Shown: piece by piece, positions 56,486 to 64,000 of the stretch
Layout of the letters: each line of letters opens with the position of its first letter
Numbering within the stretch: the stretch's first letter is position 1
Source: an uncultured SAR86 cluster bacterium
GTDB taxonomy: Bacteria; Pseudomonadota; Gammaproteobacteria; Magnimaribacterales; D2472
Reading direction: 5' to 3'
Length of the DNA: 64,000 nt
Assembly (NCBI GenBank): GCA_902509965.1
Contig: CABWZP010000001.1
Coordinates: forward strand, 1-64,000
The notes under the pieces: generated by a model
Told to the model about the DNA's origin: nothing
Seen by the model: the letters and a program-made list of their open reading frames with translations, nothing else
Database searches by the model: none
Made by a program: the position numbers and the translations under genes

Positions 56486-57404
56486 ATGTCTCCTTTGAAA
56501 GCTTTAAGCAGGTTGTATTAAATTCACTGATAGTTTCTTTAATTATAGTCTCTACAGATTTTACACTATCAATAAGGCCGACTGATTGACCAGATAATGC
56601 AGGCGCTGCCTCCATATCTCCACCAAAATATAAATCTTTAATATTCATTAGAGCTGTCATTTCCATAACACCTTCTTCATGTATTTTGCTTGTCATCTCA
56701 GACTTTAAAGCTCTTATACAAGGCTTTGATTTTTTATTTAAAATCCATGTACCGGCTTCATCTGAATCAATAATTTTATTTTTAAAGTTATCATGCACTG
56801 GGCTTTCTTTGCTTGAAACAAACCTAGTCCCCATTTGTATTCCTTCAGCTCCTGCAGCAAAAACTGCAGCCATACCAACTCCATCAACAATACCACCAGC
56901 AGCAATAATGGGTATATCAGATTGTTTTCTTATAGCTTGAATAAGAACAAGCAAGCCAATTTCTTCCATACCCTTAAATCCACCACCTTCAGTACCCTCA
57001 ACCACCAAGCCATCTACTCCAGCTGCAACAGCTTTCATAGCTCCTGCTACATTTGGTACAGCATGATAAACAGTAATACCTGCATCTTTTAAGACACCTA
57101 TATATTTTGAAGGGTCTCCAGCTGAAGTTGTTACAAACTTAACACCATGCTCAACAATAAAATTAACCATGCTGTCATCTTTTAAAAACAGTAAAGGAAG
57201 ATTGATACCAAAAGGTTTATCTGTAAGATTAGCCATCTTTTGTATTTCTTCTTTACAGTTTTCAACTTCACCAGATGAGGTCTCTATAATCCCAAAACCT
57301 CCAGCATTAGAAACCGCTGAAGCGAGCTGGCTCCTTGCTATCCATCCCATTGGCGCTTGAACGATTGGGTACTTGCACCCCAAATGCTCTAGAACTCTAT
57401 TCAT
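56475..57404 (-). CDS. Nitronate monooxygenase family (2-nitropropane dioxygenase-like)
   Basis: A 309-residue FMN enzyme with CKYPIVQAPMGWIARSQLASAV at the start, VVEGTEGGGFKGMEE near residue 133, AAGGIVDG near 170 and MGTRFVSSKESP near 195. In place of the His-containing GGHxG loop it has GGGFKG, so activity on nitronates is uncertain and an enoyl-reductase-like role is possible. Confidence 0.85.
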   Translation of the reverse strand: MNRVLEHLGCKYPIVQAPMGWIARSQLASAVSNAGGFGIIETSSGEVENCKEEIQKMANLTDKPFGINLPLLFLKDDSMVNFIVEHGVKFVTTSAGDPSKYIGVLKDAGITVYHAVPNVAGAMKAVAAGVDGLVVEGTEGGGFKGMEEIGLLVLIQAIRKQSDIPIIAAGGIVDGVGMAAVFAAGAEGIQMGTRFVSSKESPVHDNFKNKIIDSDEAGTWILNKKSKPCIRALKSEMTSKIHEEGVMEMTALMNIKDLYFGGDMEAAPALSGQSVGLIDSVKSVETIIKETISEFNTTCLKLSKETFDE

Positions 57405-57421
57405 ATAATTCCCCTATAAAA

Positions 57422-58267
57422 TTAAGAATCTATTTTTAATGATCTTTGGCTATCAGCAATATTATATAAATGATCCTGTGCCTCAGGTCTCAATTGAGCC
57501 ACACCCATCGTTAAAACATCAATAACAGCTGTGTAGGCTAACCTTGATGTTAGAGGCATAGTTAATCTGTCATTGCTACCAACATTAATAGTTAAAGAAA
57601 GATCACAAATATCAGCCAATGGTGTATTGCCAGGCATTATTCCTATTACCTTTGCTCCTGATTCTCTTACAGTCTTAACACTGTCGACAATTGCGGTTGT
57701 TGTTCCAGACTGGGAAATAGCTACAACGACATCATTTTTACTTAAGGAATTTGCAGACATAAATTGAATATGCGGATCAGAGATACAAGAGGTAGGTATT
57801 TTTAATCTAAAAAACTTATGCTGCCCATCCATTGCAACTGGCGCTGAACCACCAAAAGCATAAAACTCGACCCTTCTAGCTTTTGCTAAAGCTTGAATGG
57901 CTTGCTCTAAGATATCTTGATCAATTTGCGATCTAACATTTAAGATTTCACTAACTGCAGTATCAAAAACTTTTTCACATAAATCATGTATTGAATCATC
58001 TGGGTATATCTCATAGATTTCAAAATAATCATCTGCCGCTAGTTGTTGAGATAAATTAATTTTAAGCTCCTGATAACCCGTAAAGCCCATAGCTTTACAA
58101 AATCTTATAAGAGTAGGCTCACTAATTCCCATAAGAGAAGAAGCATCTGCAGTTTTAAGAGTAATAATAGATTTGGGGTCTTTTAAAATATATTCAGCCA
58201 CAATCTTTTCAGATTTTCTTAATTCAGGAATAGTATTTTTAATCTTGCGTAATAATTTCGTTGACAT
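57422..58267 (-). CDS. hexR: RpiR/HexR family transcriptional regulator with SIS domain
   Basis: A 281-residue regulator: N-terminal HTH (IPELRKSEKIVAEYILK; MGISEPTLIRFCKAMGF) and C-terminal sugar-isomerase domain (AFGGSAPVAMD; AISQSGTT). It fits HexR, which senses KDPG and controls central carbon genes, but neighbours zwf/edd/eda are not in the window, so the symbol is tentative. Divergent from uvrD. Confidence 0.8.
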   Translation of the reverse strand: MSTKLLRKIKNTIPELRKSEKIVAEYILKDPKSIITLKTADASSLMGISEPTLIRFCKAMGFTGYQELKINLSQQLAADDYFEIYEIYPDDSIHDLCEKVFDTAVSEILNVRSQIDQDILEQAIQALAKARRVEFYAFGGSAPVAMDGQHKFFRLKIPTSCISDPHIQFMSANSLSKNDVVVAISQSGTTTAIVDSVKTVRESGAKVIGIMPGNTPLADICDLSLTINVGSNDRLTMPLTSRLAYTAVIDVLTMGVAQLRPEAQDHLYNIADSQRSLKIDS

Positions 58268-58309
58268 AAGGTTAGAATATCCTTCCTAAGCAAAAAAATG
58301 AATCCCTAA

Positions 58310-60493
58310 ATGGATGTATCTTACATATTAGACAACTTAAATGAAGAACAGCGTAAAGCTGTGACTTCGGAAAAGCAGCATCTTATGGTTCTTGCAGGTG
58401 CAGGTTCAGGAAAAACAAGAGTTCTTGTTCATAAAGTTGCATGGGAAGTAGAGGCGTTACAAAAAAATCCAGCAGCCATTATGGCAGTTACCTTTACCAA
58501 CAAAGCTGCGGCAGAAATGCGCTCTAGAATTGAAGAATTACTTCAATCTCCTGCAATGGATTTATGGTGTGGAACTTTTCATGGTTTATCTCACAGGATG
58601 TTAAAACGCTTCCATAAAGAAGCAGGACTTGAAAGTGGCTTTACTATTTTGGATTCTGACGATCAATTAAGAATTATTAAGAGAATTGCCAAAGAATTAA
58701 ATCTAGATGAAGCTTCATGGCCGTCTCGTCAAAGCCAGTGGCAAATTAATTCCTGGAAAGATGACGGTCTTAGATCCTCATCAGTACAAGACCATGGAGA
58801 TTTTTTCAAAGAAACCATCAAGAAGATTTACAAAGAGTATGAAGAGATTTGCACTCAAGATAATCTACTTGATTTTGGCGAACTCTTACTCAAGTCCTAT
58901 GAGGTTATAAAAAATAGTGAATCAGTCAGATCCTACTTTCATACAAGGTTTAAAACAATCTTAATTGATGAGTTCCAAGATACTAATGCGATTCAATATA
59001 AATGGTTATTAGAGATAGCTTCATCCCATGCCTCTATTGCCGCTGTAGGAGATGATGATCAGTCTATCTATGGATGGAGAGGTGCCAAAGTAGAGAATGT
59101 AGCTTCTTTTACAAAAACCTTTAAACAATCTGAAACAATAAGACTTGAACAAAATTATAGATCTACCAATATTATTCTTTCCGCAGCAAATGCATTAATT
59201 GAAAATAATAGTGATAGGCTTGGCAAGAATTTATGGACTGAGCAGCTTGAGGGCGAAAATATTATTTTGTACCAAGCCTATAACGAGCAAGACGAGGCTC
59301 GTTTCGTGGCTGATATCCTCAGAGAGTGGATGAACAAAGGTGAGTTATATGAAGATGCAGCTGTTTTATATAGATCAAATGCTCAATCACGTGCTCTAGA
59401 AGAGGCCTTATTAAGATCATCTATTCCATATAGAATATATGGTGGCCAAAGGTTTTATGAACGACTAGAAATTAAAAATGCTATTAGCTATCTAAAGATC
59501 ATTTTTAACCATTCAGACAATCCCTCTTTTGAAAGATCTATATCCAATCCAACCAGAGGCGTTGGCGAAAAAACTTTAAGTAAAATAAGAAGTGCTGCAA
59601 AAAAAGATAACATTTCATATATCAAAGCATCTGCAAAGTTAATTGATGAAGGAGTTATTTCAGGAAAGGGAGGCAGCGGGCTTAGATCTTATTTAGAATT
59701 AATTGCAACGTGTAGAGAATTAGCCGAAAGCAATTCTTTGTCTGAATTAATGGAATACATTATTCAAACATCAGGACTCTATGCCTACCATGGCAAAGAG
59801 CCAGGTGAAAAAGGAAAAACTAGAACCGAAAATTTAGAAGAGTTAATTACTGCCACTAAAAATTTCGAGCAAAGCACAAATGATGAAAAGAAAAATATTG
59901 AAATAGCAGAAGACTATTTAGATATGATTTCTCTTGATTCAGGAGACAGGCAAGCCAGCGAGCATGATGATGCAGCTCAACTCATGACACTCCACTCAGC
60001 TAAAGGTTTAGAGTTTAAATTGGTTTTGATGACTGGATTAGAGGAAAGTTTATTTCCTCATGGTCGCTCTATGGATAGTATTTCTCAATTAGAAGAAGAG
60101 AGAAGGTTATGTTATGTAGGCATAACAAGAGCAATGCAAAAGCTTTATATTACCTATGCTGAATCAAGAAGATTGCATGGATCAGATACTTTTAATCCTC
60201 CCTCAAGATTTATCCGAGAGATTCCTAAAGAATTAATGGATGAAATAAGGCCCCGTGCTCAGACTACAACTGCTTATACGAGAAGAGAATTCCCTGCTGC
60301 AAAAGAATCAAAATACAAGGTTGAGGATGAAATAGGTTTTGCATTAGGTCAAAAAGTCTTGCACCCATCATTTGGAGAGGGCATAGTTCTTAACTATGAG
60401 GGAACCGGAGAGGCAGCAAGAGTGCAAATCAACTTTGATAAATCAGGAACTAAATGGCTAGTCTTGTCTTTTGCAAAACTTGAGAAAATATAA
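58310..60493 (+). CDS. uvrD: DNA helicase II UvrD
   Basis: A 727-residue superfamily 1A helicase. Walker A AGAGSGKTRVL (residues ~29-39), motif Ia TFTNKAAAEM, motif II DEFQDTN, motif III GDDDQSIYGWRGA, motif IV QNYRST, motif V TLHSAKGLEF and motif VI YVGITRAM are all present, and the C-terminus has the Tudor-like RNA-polymerase-interacting segment. It works in mismatch and excision repair. Confidence 0.96.
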   Translation: MDVSYILDNLNEEQRKAVTSEKQHLMVLAGAGSGKTRVLVHKVAWEVEALQKNPAAIMAVTFTNKAAAEMRSRIEELLQSPAMDLWCGTFHGLSHRMLKRFHKEAGLESGFTILDSDDQLRIIKRIAKELNLDEASWPSRQSQWQINSWKDDGLRSSSVQDHGDFFKETIKKIYKEYEEICTQDNLLDFGELLLKSYEVIKNSESVRSYFHTRFKTILIDEFQDTNAIQYKWLLEIASSHASIAAVGDDDQSIYGWRGAKVENVASFTKTFKQSETIRLEQNYRSTNIILSAANALIENNSDRLGKNLWTEQLEGENIILYQAYNEQDEARFVADILREWMNKGELYEDAAVLYRSNAQSRALEEALLRSSIPYRIYGGQRFYERLEIKNAISYLKIIFNHSDNPSFERSISNPTRGVGEKTLSKIRSAAKKDNISYIKASAKLIDEGVISGKGGSGLRSYLELIATCRELAESNSLSELMEYIIQTSGLYAYHGKEPGEKGKTRTENLEELITATKNFEQSTNDEKKNIEIAEDYLDMISLDSGDRQASEHDDAAQLMTLHSAKGLEFKLVLMTGLEESLFPHGRSMDSISQLEEERRLCYVGITRAMQKLYITYAESRRLHGSDTFNPPSRFIREIPKELMDEIRPRAQTTTAYTRREFPAAKESKYKVEDEIGFALGQKVLHPSFGEGIVLNYEGTGEAARVQINFDKSGTKWLVLSFAKLEKI

Positions 60494-61584
60494 TGAAACA
60501 TAAGCATTTATCCACTATCTTAGGACTCATCTTAATAGCTTCATGCTCTAATGATACTTCTGTAGATATGAGCGATGAATCTAAGATAGCAGAAACGTAT
60601 AATTGGCGATTAGTTACAGCATGGCCTAAAAATTACCCTGGTCTTGGTATGGCACCTGAAAAGATTGCAAATCTGGTAGAAGAAATGAGCAATGGCCAAA
60701 TGAAAATTACTGTTTATGGAGCTGGCGAACAAGTTCCAGCTTTTGGAGTTTTTGATGCAGTATCAAGCGGCTCTCATCAAATGGGACATAGTGGAAGTTA
60801 TTTTTGGAAGGGAAAAGTTCCAGCAGCTCAATTTTTTTCAGGCGTTCCTTTTGGATTTACCTCTGATGAAATAAATGCATGGGTATATAGAGGCGGAGGA
60901 CTTGAGATATGGAGAGAGATTTATGAGCCCTTTAATATTCATCCGATGCCTGCTGGCAATACTGGAACCCAGATGTTTGGTTGGTTTAACAAAGAGATTA
61001 ATTCTCTAGAAGATATTAAAGGCTTAAAAATGCGCATACCTGGAGTTGGTGGCGAGGTTTTTAAAAGAGCTGGTGGAATTCCTGTAACTCTGCCAGCCGG
61101 CGAACTCTTTACTGCCCTTCAAACCGGTGTAATTGATGCAACTGAGTGGGTCGGACCCTACAATGATCTAACTTTTGGTTTTCAACAAGCTGCTAAGTAC
61201 TATTACTATCCAGGTTGGCATGAACCAGGTTCAATGCTTGAGCTTTTAATTAATAAAGAAGCCTGGGAGTCTCTTCCAGAGCATCTTCAAGTTATTATCG
61301 AGACAGCTGCAAAAGCAGTTAACCAAGATACTCTAGATGAATACACTGCTAGAAACAATAGAGCTTTAAGAGAGCTAATAGATGTACATGGGGTGGAGTT
61401 AAGAAAATTACCAAATGATGTTATTGCTGAATTCAAGGTTATAGCTCATGAAATTATGGAAGAGAATGCGGCTGATGATCCAACTATTAATAAAGTCTAT
61501 CAATCCTACAAAAATTTCCATGACGAAGTTTCTGCATATCATGCAATCTCAGAGAATGCTTTTATTGAGGCTAGAAATAATTAG
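60493..61584 (+). CDS. TRAP transporter substrate-binding protein (DctP/TakP-like)
   Basis: A 363-residue periplasmic binding protein with lipobox LIASC near residue 18. Family segments are LRMRIPG-like KGLKMRIPGVGGEVF near residue 178 and LFTALQTGVIDATEWVGP near 207. It resembles TakP-type alpha-keto-acid binders. No TRAP membrane subunits are nearby. It overlaps uvrD by one base and lipB by one base. Confidence 0.87.
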   Translation: MKHKHLSTILGLILIASCSNDTSVDMSDESKIAETYNWRLVTAWPKNYPGLGMAPEKIANLVEEMSNGQMKITVYGAGEQVPAFGVFDAVSSGSHQMGHSGSYFWKGKVPAAQFFSGVPFGFTSDEINAWVYRGGGLEIWREIYEPFNIHPMPAGNTGTQMFGWFNKEINSLEDIKGLKMRIPGVGGEVFKRAGGIPVTLPAGELFTALQTGVIDATEWVGPYNDLTFGFQQAAKYYYYPGWHEPGSMLELLINKEAWESLPEHLQVIIETAAKAVNQDTLDEYTARNNRALRELIDVHGVELRKLPNDVIAEFKVIAHEIMEENAADDPTINKVYQSYKNFHDEVSAYHAISENAFIEARNN

Positions 61585-62186
61585 TGGAAAATGATTTAAC
61601 CTTTAAATCACTTGGACTTATCAATTACCAAGATTCATATGATGCTATGAAGGCGCATATAACAAAACCTAATTTTGAAAATCAGATTTGGTTATTAGAG
61701 CATCCACCAGTATTTACCCTTGGAACAGCTGCAAGCAAGGAACATATCCTTGATGCTAAAAATATTCCAGTCATACAAACCGATAGGGGTGGAGAGGTAA
61801 CCTATCATGGACCTGGTCAATTAGTAATTTACTTCCTACTTGATATTAAAACTTTAAAGTGGGGCCCAAAAGCGTTAGTAAAAAATTTAGAGGACTTTAT
61901 TCAAGATCTACTAAAGCAATATGGTATTGAAACTAATATAATAAGCGGCGCTCCTGGAGTTTATGTTCAGGATAAAAAGATTGCCTCAATTGGTTTAAGA
62001 ATATCAAGAGGCAAAACTTATCATGGTATTAGTTTGAATGTGGACATGGATACAAAACCATTTAAGCAAATTAATCCATGTGGATATGAGGGATTAAAGG
62101 TAACGCAAATAAAAGATTTTATTGATACTATAGACCTCAAAGAGGTTGAATCTTTAGCAATAAAAACATTAGGCAACCAATTATAA
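61584..62186 (+). CDS. lipB: Octanoyl-ACP:protein octanoyltransferase LipB
   Basis: A 200-residue enzyme that attaches octanoate to lipoyl domains. [14 protein letters not shown] (residues ~69-82), the catalytic Lys in KKIASIGLR and the catalytic Cys in NPCGYEG are all present. Start GTG at 61584, sharing a base with the previous stop. lipA follows after 2 bp. Confidence 0.95.
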   Translation: MENDLTFKSLGLINYQDSYDAMKAHITKPNFENQIWLLEHPPVFTLGTAASKEHILDAKNIPVIQTDRGGEVTYHGPGQLVIYFLLDIKTLKWGPKALVKNLEDFIQDLLKQYGIETNIISGAPGVYVQDKKIASIGLRISRGKTYHGISLNVDMDTKPFKQINPCGYEGLKVTQIKDFIDTIDLKEVESLAIKTLGNQL

Positions 62187-62188
62187 TT

Positions 62189-63163
62189 ATGGAAATTATT
62201 CCAACAGTAAAAATTGTAAATAGAGATGGCATTAAAGCTGTGAAGAATGGTCAGAAAGCTAACAAGTATTCAGACATTCCAAATACGCGAAAGCCAAATT
62301 GGATTCGTGTAAAAGCCACCTTTGATCCTCGCTACAATGCTGTTAAACAACAAGTCAAAGAAAAGCGCCTTAATACAGTATGTGAAGAAGGTATGTGTCC
62401 TAATATTTCTGAATGTTGGTCCAATGGAACTGCTACATTTATGTTAATGGGTTCTGTTTGTACAAGAGCATGTAAATTTTGCTCAGTAGATACTGGTAAT
62501 CCAAAAGGCTGGCTTGATCATGAGGAGCCAAAAAATACTGCTAAAGCTGTCTCAGTCATGGGGCTTAAGTATGTTGTTCTTACTTCAGTTAACAGAGATG
62601 ATTTAGCTGATGGTGGCGCAGAGCATTATGCTCAGACAGTAAAGGCCATTAAAGCAAGCAATCCAAATACTGCAGTAGAGGCGTTAACACCAGATTTTAA
62701 GGGCATTTACTCTTCTATTCAGACAATCGTAAATTCAGGAATTGAAGTATTTGCACAAAATATGGAAACTGTTGAAAGACTTACTCATCCTGTAAGAGAT
62801 ATTAGAGCAGGATATCAGCAAACCCTTGATGTCTTAGCTGAATCTAAGAGGATTAATCCAAATGTTTTAACAAAAACCAGTTTAATCCTTGGGCTTGGAG
62901 AGACTGACGATGAAATTGAAAAGACTATGGATGATTTAATTGCTAATAATGTTGATATCCTAACTCTTGGGCAATATCTAAGACCAACCTTAAACCATCT
63001 ACCTATTGAAAAATGGGTCACCCCAGAAGAATTTAATTATTATAGAGATCTAGGTTTAAGAAAAGGCTTCTTAGAAGTTGTATCAGGACCAATGGTGAGA
63101 TCAAGTTATAGAGCAGAAAGAGTTCTAGAAAAAAATAATGCCGGACTTGATCAGGTAATTTAG
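62189..63163 (+). CDS. lipA: Lipoyl synthase LipA
   Basis: A 324-residue radical SAM enzyme. The auxiliary cluster cysteines are in [12 protein letters not shown] (residues ~65-76), the radical SAM CxxxCxxC is CTRACKFC (~91-98), and the serine of the closing RSSYRA motif is the third-cluster ligand. It inserts sulfur at C6 and C8 of the octanoyl chain made by LipB. Confidence 0.97.
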   Translation: MEIIPTVKIVNRDGIKAVKNGQKANKYSDIPNTRKPNWIRVKATFDPRYNAVKQQVKEKRLNTVCEEGMCPNISECWSNGTATFMLMGSVCTRACKFCSVDTGNPKGWLDHEEPKNTAKAVSVMGLKYVVLTSVNRDDLADGGAEHYAQTVKAIKASNPNTAVEALTPDFKGIYSSIQTIVNSGIEVFAQNMETVERLTHPVRDIRAGYQQTLDVLAESKRINPNVLTKTSLILGLGETDDEIEKTMDDLIANNVDILTLGQYLRPTLNHLPIEKWVTPEEFNYYRDLGLRKGFLEVVSGPMVRSSYRAERVLEKNNAGLDQVI

Positions 63164-63182
63164 CTTATAAAGGGGATAAGTA

Positions 63183-64000
63183 ATGGCAAGTGATGCTCTT
63201 AAAGATTTTGTTTCAGGCTACTCAATTGAAGTAGTTCCTAATTCTGCTGCTAAGGTTGAAAGCTTTGCTGAAACTCTTCCTGCAAATACCAGAGTTTATA
63301 TCGCCCATTTATCTGAAAAAGAAGATATTAAGACCATGGTTGCTACTGCTAAAAGAATAAATGCTGAGGGTTTTTCAGTGATGCCGCATATTCCAGCAAG
63401 AATTATTAAAGATAAGAATATGTTAACTGAATGGTTATCTATGTATCAAAATGAAGCAAATGTTAGTGAGGCACTTTTGCTAGCAGGAGGCTCATCGCAA
63501 CCACTAGGAGAGTTTGACTCTTCTATGCAACTTATTGAAACAGGTGAATTTGATAAACTGGGTTTCACAAGGCTTCATGTGGCAGGCCATCCAGAGGGCA
63601 GCAAAGACATTGATCCAGATGGAGGAAAGAAAAATACCTCTAGTGCTCTTTCATGGAAGCAGGAATTTTCTAAGCGAACTGATGCAAAAATGGCTATAGC
63701 TACACAATTTTGTTTTGATGCTAATACAGTCATTTCATGGGCAGAGAATCTTAAAAAAGATGGTATTGATATTCCAATTCACATTGGTATTTCCGGTCCA
63801 GCAAAACTTCAAACTCTTTTAAAGTTCTCTATTCAATGTGGCATAGGACCATCAATGAAAGTACTTACCAAAAGAGCTAAAGATATCACAAAGCTCTTAT
63901 TGCCTTACAAGCCTACTGAGATTTTAGAGGGATTAGCCGCATATAAATTGAAAGATCCAGATCTGAATATTGAACAAGTTCACTTTTTTCCAATTGGTGG
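63183..64000 (+). CDS. Methylenetetrahydrofolate reductase-like protein (MetF family), 3' truncated by window edge
   Basis: ATG 63183 follows GGGGATAAG, and the frame stays open to the window end (272 codons). YSIEVVPNSAAKVESFAETL at the start, LLLAGGSSQPLG near residue 100, TRLHVAGHPEG near 128 and ATQFCFDANTVISWA near 180 fit the MetF TIM barrel. It may be a divergent paralogue in one-carbon metabolism rather than the housekeeping MetF. The track ORF 63514-63699 is a shadow. Confidence 0.82.
   Translation, partial: MASDALKDFVSGYSIEVVPNSAAKVESFAETLPANTRVYIAHLSEKEDIKTMVATAKRINAEGFSVMPHIPARIIKDKNMLTEWLSMYQNEANVSEALLLAGGSSQPLGEFDSSMQLIETGEFDKLGFTRLHVAGHPEGSKDIDPDGGKKNTSSALSWKQEFSKRTDAKMAIATQFCFDANTVISWAENLKKDGIDIPIHIGISGPAKLQTLLKFSIQCGIGPSMKVLTKRAKDITKLLLPYKPTEILEGLAAYKLKDPDLNIEQVHFFPIG

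Noticed and set aside
63514-63699. 61-aa plus-strand ORF near the window end
   Set aside because: It overlaps the MetF-like gene in another frame; the MetF frame is clearly the coding one.

Overview
The window is AT-rich (by eye about one third G+C), densely coded, with many 1-11 bp gene overlaps and few long gaps. Gene order (mnmG-rsmG-parA-parB-atpIBEFHAGDC-glmU-glmS) is the classic gammaproteobacterial near-origin arrangement. Low G+C, small genes and a large catabolic/detoxification gene load point to a streamlined marine gammaproteobacterium; SAR86-like is my best guess, by inference only. No rRNA, tRNA, CRISPR, transposase or integrase gene was seen.

Region 1 (1-12596) is core: the tail of mnmG, rsmG, the chromosome partition pair parA/parB, the complete F1Fo ATP synthase operon, then glmU and glmS (UDP-GlcNAc synthesis).

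Region 2 (12597-19553) is the most unusual part. It starts at the glmS stop codon and contains nine short modules of 173-1561 bp. Each ends in a copy of the last codons of glmS, coding Ser-Val-Thr-Val-Glu-stop. Counting glmS itself there are ten copies, and they differ almost only at third codon positions and in which stop codon is used. Modules carry one or two accessory genes: membrane proteins, small secreted proteins, two DUF805 paralogues, a secreted DUF6607-like protein, and a G+C-rich pair of sulfotransferases. Module ends show inverted repeats. Two modules share an ungapped leader of about 170 nt and a shared 3' end. There is no recombinase inside. It looks like a cassette array built by repeated site-specific insertion at the 3' end of glmS.

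Region 3 (19554-36432) is accessory: an SMR transporter, many small membrane or secreted proteins, VOC, cupin, DUF952, DUF1330 and DUF2141 proteins, lipoproteins, a haloalkane dehalogenase, an acyltransferase, MAPEG and a serine hydrolase.

Region 4 (36433-55890) looks like detoxification and catabolism: a second haloalkane dehalogenase of another subfamily, three glutathione-transferase-like proteins, DUF2855, an FAD monooxygenase, typA, a MerR-controlled reductase operon with a recognisable MerR-type promoter, a HAD phosphatase, a penicillin-acylase family enzyme, an SDR, malonyl-CoA decarboxylase, nitronate monooxygenase and a lipoprotein serine hydrolase.

Region 5 (55891-64000) returns to core-like genes: MazG-like pyrophosphohydrolase, nitronate monooxygenase and a HexR/RpiR regulator on the minus strand; uvrD, an orphan TRAP binding protein, lipB, lipA and the start of a MetF-like reductase on the plus strand.
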